Shown: piece after piece, positions 44,327 through 52,617 of the stretch
How the letters are laid out: every line of letters begins with the position of its first letter
Numbering within the stretch: position 1 is the stretch's first letter
Source: Rhodospirillales bacterium
GTDB lineage: Bacteria > Pseudomonadota > Alphaproteobacteria > Reyranellales > Reyranellaceae
DNA length: 64,000 nt
NCBI GenBank assembly: GCA_016699855.1
Contig: CP064988.1
Span: 1,950,501 to 2,014,500 of the forward strand
Direction: 5' to 3'
The notes under the pieces: model-generated
Told to the model about the DNA's origin: nothing
Databases searched by the model: none
Seen by the model: the letters and a program-made list of their open reading frames with translations, nothing else
Translations under genes and position numbers: made by a program

Positions 44327-45934
44327 CTACGCCGCCTCGCCGAGATCCTCGCCGGCGAGCGCGCGGTCGATCAGGCGCACGACGTTGTCGCGACCGTAGA
44401 GCTTGATGAAGGCGCCCATGCGCGGGCCCTGGTCGCTGCCCAGCAGCACCTGGTAGAGCGCGCCGAACCAGTCGCGCAGCTTGTCCTTGGCGAAGTGCCG
44501 CTTGCCGGCCTCGTAGACCTCGTTCTGGATCGCCTCGGCGGTGGCGTCGTCGGACATCGTCCGCAGCGTCGTGGCGAGATCGGCCAGCGCCGGACGCTCG
44601 GCGTCGCTGGGCAGCCGGAACTTCTTGTTCGCCTTCACGAAGTCGACGTAGTAGCGCGCCGCGCGCGCCAGCAGCGTGTCGAGATAGGGCGCGGTCTCCG
44701 GCGTCGCGCCCGGCACGTAGCGGCGCAGATATTGCCAGAGCACGTCCTTGTCGTCGGTGTTGGCGACGCCGGCGAGGTTGAGCAGCATCGCGAAGCTGAC
44801 GCCGGCGACGCGGTTGTCCGGCGCCTTGCCGTCGTGGATATGCCACGCCGGGTTCTCGAGCGCCTTGTCCGGCGTCTCGGCCGGCAGCTTCTCGACGAAG
44901 GCGAGATACTCGTCGACGGCGCGCGGGATGACGTCGAAGTACAGCCGCTTGGCCCGCCGCGGCTGCTGGAACATGTACAGCGCCAGCGATTCCGGCGGCG
45001 CGTAGGCCAGCCACTCCTCGACCGAGAGCCCGTTGCCCTTCGACTTGGAGATCTTGCGGCCCTGGTCGTCGAGGAACAGCTCGTAGAAGAAGCCGTCCGG
45101 CGGCGTGCCGCCGAGGATGCGCACGATCTTGGCGCTGAGCTCGGCCGACGGGATCAGGTCCTTGCCGTACATCTCGAAATCGACGCCGAGCGCGTGCCAG
45201 CGCCCGGCCCAGTCGGCCTTCCACTGCAGCTTGACGTTGCCGCCGGTGACCGGCGTCTCGACCAGCGCGCCGTCGCCGTCGCGGTAGACGATGGTGCCGG
45301 CGTCGGCGTCCGTCGCGACCACCGGCGCCTGCAGCACGCGGCCGGTCTTGCGGCACACCGGCAGGAAGACGCTGTAGGTGCTCTGCCGCTCCTCGCCCAG
45401 GGTCGGCAGCATGACGGCCTGGATCTCGTCGTAGTGGCGCAGCATCGCCAGCAGCATCGGATCGAACCGGCCGGACTTGTACCAGTCGGTCGCCGACTGG
45501 AACTCGTACTCGAAGCCGAACGAATCGAGGAACGCGTTGAGGCGGGCGTTGTTGTGCGCGCCGAAGCTCTCGTGCGTGCCGAACGGATCGGGCACCGCCG
45601 TCAGCGGCTTGCCGAGGTGCTGCGCCAGCATCTCTTTGTTGGGCACGTTGTCCGGCACCTTGCGGAAGCCGTCCATGTCGTCGGAGAAGCAGAACAGCCG
45701 CGTCGGCACGTCCGACAGCCGCCGGAACGCCTGGCGCACCATGGTGGTGCGCACGACCTCGCCGAAGGTGCCGATATGCGGCAGGCCCGAGGGGCCGTAG
45801 CCGGTCTCGAACAGCACGTAGCCCTTGGCCGGCGTTTTCGAGACGTCGGCTCCGCCCAGTCGCGCGACGATCTTGCGCGCCTCCTCGAAGGGCCACGCCC
45901 GCGCCTGTTCCGCCAAGAGCCGTTCCGCGCCCAT
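44327..45934 (-). CDS. lysK: Class I lysyl-tRNA synthetase
   Basis: A 535-residue synthetase that charges tRNA-Lys. It is class I rather than class II, as shown by the HIGH-type motif GLPHIGTF (50-57) and the KMSKS-type KISKSKGN (294-301). CFSDDMDGFRKVPDN and the long C-terminal helical anticodon-binding region agree with the archaeal/alphaproteobacterial LysK type. The ATG at 45934 follows GGACGG; an in-frame TTG lies 12 bases upstream. The gene stands alone and is divergent from no other gene. Confidence 0.95.
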   Translation of the reverse strand: MGAERLLAEQARAWPFEEARKIVARLGGADVSKTPAKGYVLFETGYGPSGLPHIGTFGEVVRTTMVRQAFRRLSDVPTRLFCFSDDMDGFRKVPDNVPNKEMLAQHLGKPLTAVPDPFGTHESFGAHNNARLNAFLDSFGFEYEFQSATDWYKSGRFDPMLLAMLRHYDEIQAVMLPTLGEERQSTYSVFLPVCRKTGRVLQAPVVATDADAGTIVYRDGDGALVETPVTGGNVKLQWKADWAGRWHALGVDFEMYGKDLIPSAELSAKIVRILGGTPPDGFFYELFLDDQGRKISKSKGNGLSVEEWLAYAPPESLALYMFQQPRRAKRLYFDVIPRAVDEYLAFVEKLPAETPDKALENPAWHIHDGKAPDNRVAGVSFAMLLNLAGVANTDDKDVLWQYLRRYVPGATPETAPYLDTLLARAARYYVDFVKANKKFRLPSDAERPALADLATTLRTMSDDATAEAIQNEVYEAGKRHFAKDKLRDWFGALYQVLLGSDQGPRMGAFIKLYGRDNVVRLIDRALAGEDLGEAA

Positions 45935-45985
45935 GCCGCCGTCCAATCCGTGGAAAACCGCGTCCGCGCGCGGAAAGCGGGCAAA

Positions 45986-46687
45986 CTAGGTGCGGTCCGA
46001 CAGGGCGTCAACCGCGCCACGGCGCCACGCCGACCGCAGCGCCAGCAGGGTTCCCGCCGAGAACACGAGGCGTCCGACCAGCGCGGTGCTCAGGATGCCG
46101 GCGACGGACGACAGCGCCGACGAGACCGGCGCGGCCGCCGACGCCTCGGCGGTGGCGTCGACGCCGTCACCGACCCAGTGCCCCCAGCCGAGCGCGGCGC
46201 CGGCGGCCGCGATCCACGTGATCGCCGCGGCCACGGTCCAGCGGCGCGCCGAGAATCCGCCGCGCGCCAGCAGGCGTCCCGACCAGACGGTCCAACCGGC
46301 GACCACGAGCGTCGCCACGACCAGGCCGTTCCAGCGCCACTCCGGCAGCAGATGGTTGGTCGCCCAGATGCCGCAGACAGCCACCGCGACGGCCGCGCAG
46401 CCCAGCGGCGCCCATGGCGCCGGCGATGGATGGACGCGGCGCAGCAGCCACGCCTCGACTCCGAGCGTCAGGCCCTGCCCGACCAGCTCGACCTGGAACC
46501 GCTCCCATCCGTACTCGCCCTCGAGCCAGGCGACAGCCTCGGCGAGCGGCAGCTCGGCAGGGAGGTGGCGCAGGCCGTCGCCGATGGCGACGCGCACGGT
46601 CGCGTAGGCCGCGAGCAGGGCGGCGGGCAGCGCGCCGGCAGCGATCCAGATCGCGGCGAAGCGCGCATCGATGGCGCCGCCGCTCAG
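45986..46687 (-). CDS. Hypothetical membrane protein with probable CTG start
   Basis: A 233-residue polytopic protein with about five hydrophobic segments (FAAIWIAAGALPAALLAAY, GLVVATLVVAGWTVWSG). No ATG or GTG lies before the first membrane segment. The frame is open upstream into the preceding gene. A CTG overlapping that gene's stop (CTGA) has GGGGAG six bases before it and was chosen; the call is uncertain. A GTG inside the first helix or a base error are alternatives. I do not recognise the family. Confidence 0.55.
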   Translation of the reverse strand: MSGGAIDARFAAIWIAAGALPAALLAAYATVRVAIGDGLRHLPAELPLAEAVAWLEGEYGWERFQVELVGQGLTLGVEAWLLRRVHPSPAPWAPLGCAAVAVAVCGIWATNHLLPEWRWNGLVVATLVVAGWTVWSGRLLARGGFSARRWTVAAAITWIAAAGAALGWGHWVGDGVDATAEASAAAPVSSALSSVAGILSTALVGRLVFSAGTLLALRSAWRRGAVDALSDRT

Positions 46688-47466
46688 ATGCGGCTCCCCA
46701 CGTCGCGCGGCGCGCGGCGGGACACCCAACCGGCGGTCACGATCCCGAACAATGCCCCGGCGGCGGCGGACGCCAGCATCGGCGCGTAGAGGCCGGCGTG
46801 GGTCAAGGTCTGGAACATCGAGGCGCCGCCATCGGGCAGGGCGGCGCCGAACGGCTTGAGGAAAGCCTCGGTGCCGATCACCAGGGCCACCATCGTCGCG
46901 AACGACAACGCCACCGCGATCACGACCCACGCGGCGGCGGCCCGCGCGATCCACTCCAGCCCGGCGGATCGGCCGCCGACGGCGACGCCGGCCTGCGCCA
47001 AGGCGCAGGCCGATCCGAGCAGCGCCGTGGAGATCAGCGCGCGCATCATCTGGCGCGTCCACATCTCGGCCGCCTCGCCGGCCGGCGTCATCGCGTCGCC
47101 GGACACCACGTCGGCGACGAAGCGCGACACCGCGCCGGCGACCGCCGACACCGGGGCGTCGAATTCCGCCATCGTCTCGGCCCACACCAGGGCGCCGCCG
47201 GCGCCGACCGCGACGACCATGCCGGCGCCGAACCACAGCCACCACAGCGGCGCCAGCGGCCGCAGCGCGAAGGCCTGCACGGCGACCAGCACGAGGACCA
47301 GCGCGACCGGCGTGCTGGCGTCGACGATGTCGACCATGATGTGCAGCGCCGGCGCCCCCGGATCGCCGAGCGACGCCGCCAGCCCCGCGCCCTTGACGAC
47401 CGCCAGCGTCACCGCAGCCACCGCGTGGGCGCGCGCCCATTCGCGCGCGGGGGTCCCGGACTCCAT
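46684..47466 (-). CDS. Hypothetical membrane protein
   Basis: A 260-residue protein with six or so hydrophobic stretches (VALVLVLVAVQAFAL, LWWLWFGAGMVVAVGAGG, ALISTALLGSACALAQAG, VVIAVALSFATMVALVIG). It has no recognised domain. Its stop overlaps the probable start of the next membrane gene by four bases, so the two are translationally coupled and may form one complex or be halves of one transporter-like unit. The ATG start at 47466 is clear. Confidence 0.65.
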   Translation of the reverse strand: MESGTPAREWARAHAVAAVTLAVVKGAGLAASLGDPGAPALHIMVDIVDASTPVALVLVLVAVQAFALRPLAPLWWLWFGAGMVVAVGAGGALVWAETMAEFDAPVSAVAGAVSRFVADVVSGDAMTPAGEAAEMWTRQMMRALISTALLGSACALAQAGVAVGGRSAGLEWIARAAAAWVVIAVALSFATMVALVIGTEAFLKPFGAALPDGGASMFQTLTHAGLYAPMLASAAAGALFGIVTAGWVSRRAPRDVGSRI

Positions 47467-47518
47467 GCGCCAGCGATACGGGCCGGCCCGGCGCCGGTCA
47501 ACCGCCGACGCCGCGCGG

Positions 47519-48517
47519 CTACTGCGGCGTGAGGTTCAGCTCGCGCACGGAGGACACCAGCTGCGGCCCCATCTCCTTGATGAACGCCTCGAAATCGGCG
47601 CGGCCCTGGATGCCCTGGTCGAGGCCGAACTGGTCGACCAGACCCTTCACGCGCGGCGTGGCGTTGGCCTCGACCATGCCGGCGGACAGCGCGTCGACGA
47701 TCTCGCGCGGCGTGGCGGCCGGCGCGACGCAGCACACCATGCTCTCCATCAGGAAGTAGGGATGCGTCGCGCCCTGCTCGAGGAACGTCCTCACGTCGGG
47801 CAGCTTGCTCCTCATGCGCGTGCGCGTCGGCACGGCGACCGGCCGGATGTTGCCGGCCTGCAGCGCCGACAGCGCGCCGAGATAGGTCGAGCACGCGGCC
47901 TGGGTCACGCCCGCCGACAGATCGGCCCACATCGGCGCCTCGCCGCGGTAGTGGACCGGCTCCATGCTCAGCCCGTAGATCTCGTTGAGCTTGACGCAGA
48001 AGATGTGCGACAGCGACCCCGGCCCGGTGGTGCCGAAGCTGGTCTTGTTGGCCTTGGCGTAGGCCACGAGGTCGGCGAGGCCGGCGTTTCCGGGCACCGA
48101 CTTGTGCACGAACAGCGGCACCTTGCCGGCCGACAGCATGGCGATCGGCGTGAAGTCGCGCTCGGTGTCGTAGGGGACGTTCTTGAAGATGACCCGGTTC
48201 TGGAACATCGCGGTCGAGTTCGTGAACAGGATCGTGTAGCCGTCGGGCGGCGATTTCGCGACCAGCTCGGCCGCGATCATCGAGCCGGCGCCGGTCTTGT
48301 TCTCGACCACGAACGGCTGCTTGTGCTTCTCCGTCAGGAACTCCGCCGTGACGCGGGCCATGATGTCGGTGAGCCCGCCGGCGGCGTAGCCGCAGACGAA
48401 GCGCACGGGCTTGTTCGGCCAGCCCGCCGGTTGGGCGCGGCCGGCGCCGGCCGCGAGACCGGCGAGCGCCAAGGCGCTTCCACCGACGAAACCCCGCCGG
48501 GTCGTGCGATCGATCAT
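47519..48517 (-). CDS. Bug/TctC-family tripartite tricarboxylate transporter substrate-binding protein
   Basis: A 332-residue periplasmic binding protein. A Tat-like signal (TTRRGFVGGSALALAG) precedes the family hallmarks WPNKPVRFVCGYAAGGLTD, QPFVVENKTGAGSMIAAE, PDGYTILFTN and EPVHYRGEAPMWADLSAGV. The usual HVPYKG is altered to VHYRGE. It is divergent from the TetR/ligase/carboxylase operon, and the shared 93-bp intergenic region carries a palindrome at 48574-48595. It may therefore import the acid that those enzymes activate. Confidence 0.88.
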   Translation of the reverse strand: MIDRTTRRGFVGGSALALAGLAAGAGRAQPAGWPNKPVRFVCGYAAGGLTDIMARVTAEFLTEKHKQPFVVENKTGAGSMIAAELVAKSPPDGYTILFTNSTAMFQNRVIFKNVPYDTERDFTPIAMLSAGKVPLFVHKSVPGNAGLADLVAYAKANKTSFGTTGPGSLSHIFCVKLNEIYGLSMEPVHYRGEAPMWADLSAGVTQAACSTYLGALSALQAGNIRPVAVPTRTRMRSKLPDVRTFLEQGATHPYFLMESMVCCVAPAATPREIVDALSAGMVEANATPRVKGLVDQFGLDQGIQGRADFEAFIKEMGPQLVSSVRELNLTPQ

Positions 48518-48573
48518 CGTTTCCTCCGCATCCACCGGATTCCAGCGCCGGCGACGGCCCCATCCGGATATTT

Positions 48574-48595
48574 ACTTGCTGGCTGACAAGCAAGT
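48574..48595. promoter_or_regulatory. 22-bp palindrome in divergent intergenic region (candidate TetR operator)
   Basis: ACTTGCT-8 bp-AGCAAGT is a perfect inverted repeat 16 bases before the TetR gene start and 57 bases before the Bug gene start. The arm length and 22-bp total size are typical of TetR sites. Regulation of both promoters is inferred. Confidence 0.55.
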
Positions 48596-48610
48596 GCTAG
48601 AGTGCCGCGT

Positions 48611-49312
48611 ATGAGGGCAGAGGGCAAGGCCGAGTTTCAGGTCGCGGGCGAGACCGCGCGCCGCACCCAGGCGGCGCGGCGCGGCGAGTCGGACCGGCGC
48701 ATGCTGCGCGCCGCGACGCGGCTGTTCGCGCGCCAGGGCGTCGCCGGCACCAGCCTCGCCGAGGTCGGCGTCGCCGCCGGCTACAGCCGCGGCCTCCCGG
48801 TCGAGCGCTTCGGCAGCAAGCGCGGCCTGATCGAGGCCCTGCTCGACTCGATGGCGGCGTGGTTCGAGACTCGGGTCGCGGCCTCGCCGGGCGGCCGGCG
48901 CGGCGTCGCCGCCGTGATCGAGCGCATCGACGCGCATGTCGACGGCGCGCGCCGCAGCCCGCTGGCCACGGCGGCGCTCTACGCCGTCTACGTCGAATCG
49001 CTGGGCGCGGCGCCGGCGCTGCGGCCGCGCGTCAACGCGCTGATCGACAAATGGCGCGCCGACCTCGCCGCCCGCCTGCGCGAGGGCCAGCGCGACGGCG
49101 AGATCCGCGACGACATCGACTGCGCCCAGCAGGCCGCCATCATCCTCGGCGCCCTGCGCGGTCTGGTGATCGAGCATCTGATGGGCGACACCACGACCGA
49201 TCTCGACGCCATCCGCGACGCGCTGGTCGGGCTGGTGCGCGCCACGCTGCCCGCGGGCGAACCGGCCGGCGGCGCGCGGCGACGGCGGGCCGGAAGGACG
49301 ACAGGCCGATGA
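48611..49312 (+). CDS. TetR-family transcriptional regulator
   Basis: A 233-residue regulator. The N-terminal helix-turn-helix is in LRAATRLFARQGVAGTSLAEVGVAAGYSRG with FGSKRGLIEALLDSM. The C-terminal ligand domain is helical and ends with a basic Arg/Gly tail. The ATG at 48611 was preferred to an in-frame GTG at 48602. Its stop overlaps the start of the ligase gene (ATGA), so it is the first gene of that operon and likely senses the acid or its CoA ester. Confidence 0.85.
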   Translation: MRAEGKAEFQVAGETARRTQAARRGESDRRMLRAATRLFARQGVAGTSLAEVGVAAGYSRGLPVERFGSKRGLIEALLDSMAAWFETRVAASPGGRRGVAAVIERIDAHVDGARRSPLATAALYAVYVESLGAAPALRPRVNALIDKWRADLAARLREGQRDGEIRDDIDCAQQAAIILGALRGLVIEHLMGDTTTDLDAIRDALVGLVRATLPAGEPAGGARRRRAGRTTGR

Positions 49313-50925
49313 CAGGCATCCGACGCGACCCGCGCGTTCCCGCGCCCGAGGACTGCGTGCTGCGCCACCTCGTCGACCGGCGCGCCGCCACGACGCCCGA
49401 CAAGGTGTTCGTGCGCTTCGACGACGGCGCTGAGTGGACCTACGCCGAGTTGCGCCGCCGCGTGGCGCGCGCCGCCGCGGGTTTGCAGCGCCTCGGCGCA
49501 CGGCAGGGCGACATGGTGCTGAGCTGGCTGCCCAACGGGCCGGACGCGCTCGTCGTCTGGTTCGCGCTCAACTACCTCGGCGCGGTCTACGTGCCGCTGA
49601 ACCTCGCCTGGCGCGGGCGGCTGCTGGAGCACGCCATCCGCCTCGCCGGCGCGCGCCTGATCGTCGGCCACGCCGCCCTGCTGCCGCGGCTGGCGGATAT
49701 CGACCGCGGATCGTTGACCGACGCGGTCGTGGTCGGCGGCGACGGAACGGCGGCGCTTCCCGCCGGTCTGACGGCGCACCCGGCCGGCGTCCTCGCGGTC
49801 GACGGCGCCGAACCGGCGCCGCCCGAGCGCCCGATCATGCCGTGGGACACCCAGACGGTGATCTACACGTCGGGCACCACCGGTCCGTCGAAGGGCGTGC
49901 TCTGCTCCTACGCCCAGTCGGCCGCTTGCTCCAACGCGCTGGACGCGGTCGACGGGAACGACCGCAACCTCGTGAACCTGCCGCTGTTCCACGCCGGCGG
50001 CACCGGCGCCGTCAACCGCATGCTTCTGAAGGGCGGCTCGATCGCGCTGGTCGAGTCGTTCGACACCCGCGCCTTCTGGGACACGGTGCGGCGCACGCGG
50101 GCGACCTGCCTGACCCTGCTCGGGGCGATGGTGCCGTTCCTGATGAAGGAGCCGCCGTCGGACCGCGACCGCGACCACACGCTGCGCACCGTCGTGATGG
50201 TGCCGCTGAGCGACGATCCGCGCGCCTTCGCCGAGCGCTTCGGCGTCGTGGTCTACACCACGTTCAACATGACGGAGACGTCGTGGCCGCTGGTGTCGGA
50301 GCGCGACCCCGTGACGCGCGGCACCTGCGGCCGGCCGCGCCCGGGCGTCGAGGCGCGGCTGGTCGACGCCGACGACTGCGAGGTGCCGGTCGGCGCCGTC
50401 GGCGAGCTGATCCTGCGCACCGACGCGCCGTGGGCGATGAACCACGGCTACCACGGCGATCCCGAGGCCACGGCGCGCGCCTGGCGCAACGGCTGGTTCC
50501 ACACCGGCGACGCCTTCCGCGTCGATTCCGGCGGCAACTACTTCTTCGTCGACCGCATGAAGGACGCGATCCGCCGCCGCGGCGAGAACATCTCGTCGTT
50601 CGAGGTCGAGGCCGAGATCGGTGCCCACCCCGACGTGCGCGAGGTCGCCGTCGTCGGCGTGCCGTCCGAGCTCGGCGAGGACGACGTGCTGGCCGTGGTC
50701 GCGCCGGTCGAGGGCCGCGTCGTCGACCCGGCGGCGCTGATCGAGCATCTGCGGCCGCGCATGGCGCATTTCATGATCCCGCGCTACGTGCGGATGCTTC
50801 CCGAACTACCGAAGACCCCGACGCAGAAGGTGCAGAAGCACCTGCTGCGCGGAGACGGCGTCACCCCGGACACCTGGGACCGCGAGGCGGCCGGAATCCG
50901 GATCCGCCGGGAGAGGATCACATGA
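49309..50925 (+). CDS. AMP-binding acyl-CoA ligase
   Basis: A 538-residue ANL-superfamily ligase that makes acyl-CoA from a carboxylic acid, ATP and CoA. It has the A3 motif VIYTSGTTGPSKGVL, the A5-type TTFNMTET, A7 HTGDAFRVDSGGNYFFVDRMKD, and the C-terminal-domain lysine in PKTPTQKVQKH. The helical N-terminus and substrate pocket do not allow the acid to be named. It overlaps both neighbours by four bases (ATGA), and the carboxylase-beta gene follows. Confidence 0.87.
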   Translation: MTGIRRDPRVPAPEDCVLRHLVDRRAATTPDKVFVRFDDGAEWTYAELRRRVARAAAGLQRLGARQGDMVLSWLPNGPDALVVWFALNYLGAVYVPLNLAWRGRLLEHAIRLAGARLIVGHAALLPRLADIDRGSLTDAVVVGGDGTAALPAGLTAHPAGVLAVDGAEPAPPERPIMPWDTQTVIYTSGTTGPSKGVLCSYAQSAACSNALDAVDGNDRNLVNLPLFHAGGTGAVNRMLLKGGSIALVESFDTRAFWDTVRRTRATCLTLLGAMVPFLMKEPPSDRDRDHTLRTVVMVPLSDDPRAFAERFGVVVYTTFNMTETSWPLVSERDPVTRGTCGRPRPGVEARLVDADDCEVPVGAVGELILRTDAPWAMNHGYHGDPEATARAWRNGWFHTGDAFRVDSGGNYFFVDRMKDAIRRRGENISSFEVEAEIGAHPDVREVAVVGVPSELGEDDVLAVVAPVEGRVVDPAALIEHLRPRMAHFMIPRYVRMLPELPKTPTQKVQKHLLRGDGVTPDTWDREAAGIRIRRERIT

Positions 50926-52544
50926 ACGACTCAGCAAGGGCGCCGGGCGCCTCCGCCGCGGCCGACGCGACGCCGACCATCCGCGAGCTGATCGACGGCG
51001 TCGCCGCCGCGCGCGGCGCGCTGGGCGACGCGGCGCGGGCCGACGCCGTCGAGCGTCTGCGCGCCCGCGGACGCCTCAGCGCCCGCGAGCGCCTCGCGCG
51101 GCTGGTCGACCCCGGCTCGTTCGACGAGCTGGGCGCGCTGGTCGTGGCGCAGGACGAGCCCGACCCGGTCAAATCGCAGGCGCTGCGCGAGCGCACGCCG
51201 GCCGACGGCGTGGTCGCCGGCACCGCGCGCATCGACGGCCGTCCGGTGGTCGTGTTCTCGCAGGATTTCAGCGTCCACGGCGGCAGCATCGGCCGGCTCG
51301 GCAGCGCCAAGACCCAGCGCGCGCTGAAGATAGCCATCACCGAGGGCGTGCCGCTGGTGATGATCCTCGACGGCGGCGGTCACCGCATCCAGGACGGCCA
51401 GGACTCGCGGCACTTCGCCGCCGCCAACGGCATGTTCCACGACATGGCGCGCGCCTCGGGCTGGATACCGATGGTCGCCCTGATGCTGGGCGCCGGCTTC
51501 GCCGGGCCGACCAACTACGCCGGCATGGCCGATCTGGTCGTCATGGTGCGCGGCCTATCGACGATGGGACTCGCGGGGCCGGCGCTGGTGAAGGCCGCGA
51601 CCGGCGAGGAGCCGGACATCCAGGCGCTGGGCGGCGCCGAGGTCCAGGTCGACCGCCAAGGTATCGCCGATCTCGGCGTCGCCGACGAGGACGCGGCGCT
51701 GGCGGCCGCGAAGCGCTTCCTCTCCTACCTGCCGGCCAACGCCCGCGACGTGGCGCCGACGACCTCCGTCGACGGCGTCGCCGCGCGGCTCGACGATTCG
51801 ATCCTCGACCTCGTGCCGGTCTCGACCCGCAAGGCCTACGACGTCCGCAAGGTGCTGGCCAAGATCGTCGATCCCGGCAGCGTCATGGAACTGAAGCCGA
51901 CCTTCGCCGGCAATCTCGTGACGGCGCTGGCGCGGCTCGGCGGCCGGCCAGTGGGCCTCATCGCCAACCAGGCGCTGCGTCTGGGCGGCATGCTCGACGC
52001 CAACGCCTGCGACAAGGGCGCGCATTTCATCGCCATGTGCGACGCCTTCGGCGTGCCGCTGGTGTCGTTCATCGACGTGCCCGGCTTCTCGATCGGCTCC
52101 GGCGCCGAGCGCACCGGGCTCGGACGGCGCAGCGCCAAGCTGGTGTTCGAATGGGGCCACGCCAGCGTGCCGCGCGTCTCGGTCGTGCTGCGCAAGGGCT
52201 ACGGGCTGGGCTATTTCGCCATGGCCGGCGGCCGCAGCTTCGGTGCCGACGCGTGCTTCGCCTGGCCGACCGCCGAGATCTGCGCCATGTCCATCGAGGG
52301 CGCGATCGACGTCGCGTTCCGCAAGGAGTACCAGTCGGCGACCGATCCGATGGCGCGCCGCGCCGAGATGATCGCCGAGACCAAACGGCGCGTGAACGCG
52401 CTGCGCGCCGCCGAGGGCTTCGGAATCGACGACATCATCGACCCGCGGGACACGCGCCGGCGGCTGATCGAGACGCTGTCGCGGGCCCGCCCGCGGCGGC
52501 CCAACGACCACCCGCCAAAGCACCGTTCGATCGTTCCGATCTGA
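50922..52544 (+). CDS. Acyl-CoA carboxylase, carboxyltransferase (beta) subunit
   Basis: A 540-residue carboxyltransferase of the PccB/AccD5/MccB group. It shows SARERLARLVDPGSFDELG, VFSQDFSVHGGSIG, the oxyanion region GAGFAGPTNYAGMAD, FIDVPGFSIGSGAERTG and LRKGYGLGYFAMAGG. The two crotonase-fold halves are both complete. Carboxyltransferases of this type work with a biotin-carrying alpha subunit; none is in the window, so the partner must be encoded elsewhere. The ligase immediately upstream points to a dedicated acyl-CoA substrate. Confidence 0.87.
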   Translation: MNDSARAPGASAAADATPTIRELIDGVAAARGALGDAARADAVERLRARGRLSARERLARLVDPGSFDELGALVVAQDEPDPVKSQALRERTPADGVVAGTARIDGRPVVVFSQDFSVHGGSIGRLGSAKTQRALKIAITEGVPLVMILDGGGHRIQDGQDSRHFAAANGMFHDMARASGWIPMVALMLGAGFAGPTNYAGMADLVVMVRGLSTMGLAGPALVKAATGEEPDIQALGGAEVQVDRQGIADLGVADEDAALAAAKRFLSYLPANARDVAPTTSVDGVAARLDDSILDLVPVSTRKAYDVRKVLAKIVDPGSVMELKPTFAGNLVTALARLGGRPVGLIANQALRLGGMLDANACDKGAHFIAMCDAFGVPLVSFIDVPGFSIGSGAERTGLGRRSAKLVFEWGHASVPRVSVVLRKGYGLGYFAMAGGRSFGADACFAWPTAEICAMSIEGAIDVAFRKEYQSATDPMARRAEMIAETKRRVNALRAAEGFGIDDIIDPRDTRRRLIETLSRARPRRPNDHPPKHRSIVPI

Positions 52545-52617
52545 CCGCCCGCCCGGGGCGCGCGGCGGCGCCGGCGACGGCGCGGCGGCGTTCCCGAAAC
52601 GTGCTATGTGCGGGCGC

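Noticed and set aside
44327..45934. Class II LysRS or glutamyl-tRNA synthetase instead of class I LysRS
   Set aside because: HIGH and KISKS motifs exclude class II, and the CFSDDMDGFRKVPDN block and length fit LysK rather than GltX.
49434..52544. A 1036-codon frame joining the ligase region to the carboxylase gene as a fusion
   Set aside because: The ligase motifs are in another frame; only the part after the ATG at 50922 makes a recognisable protein. The upstream part is a GC-driven open frame.
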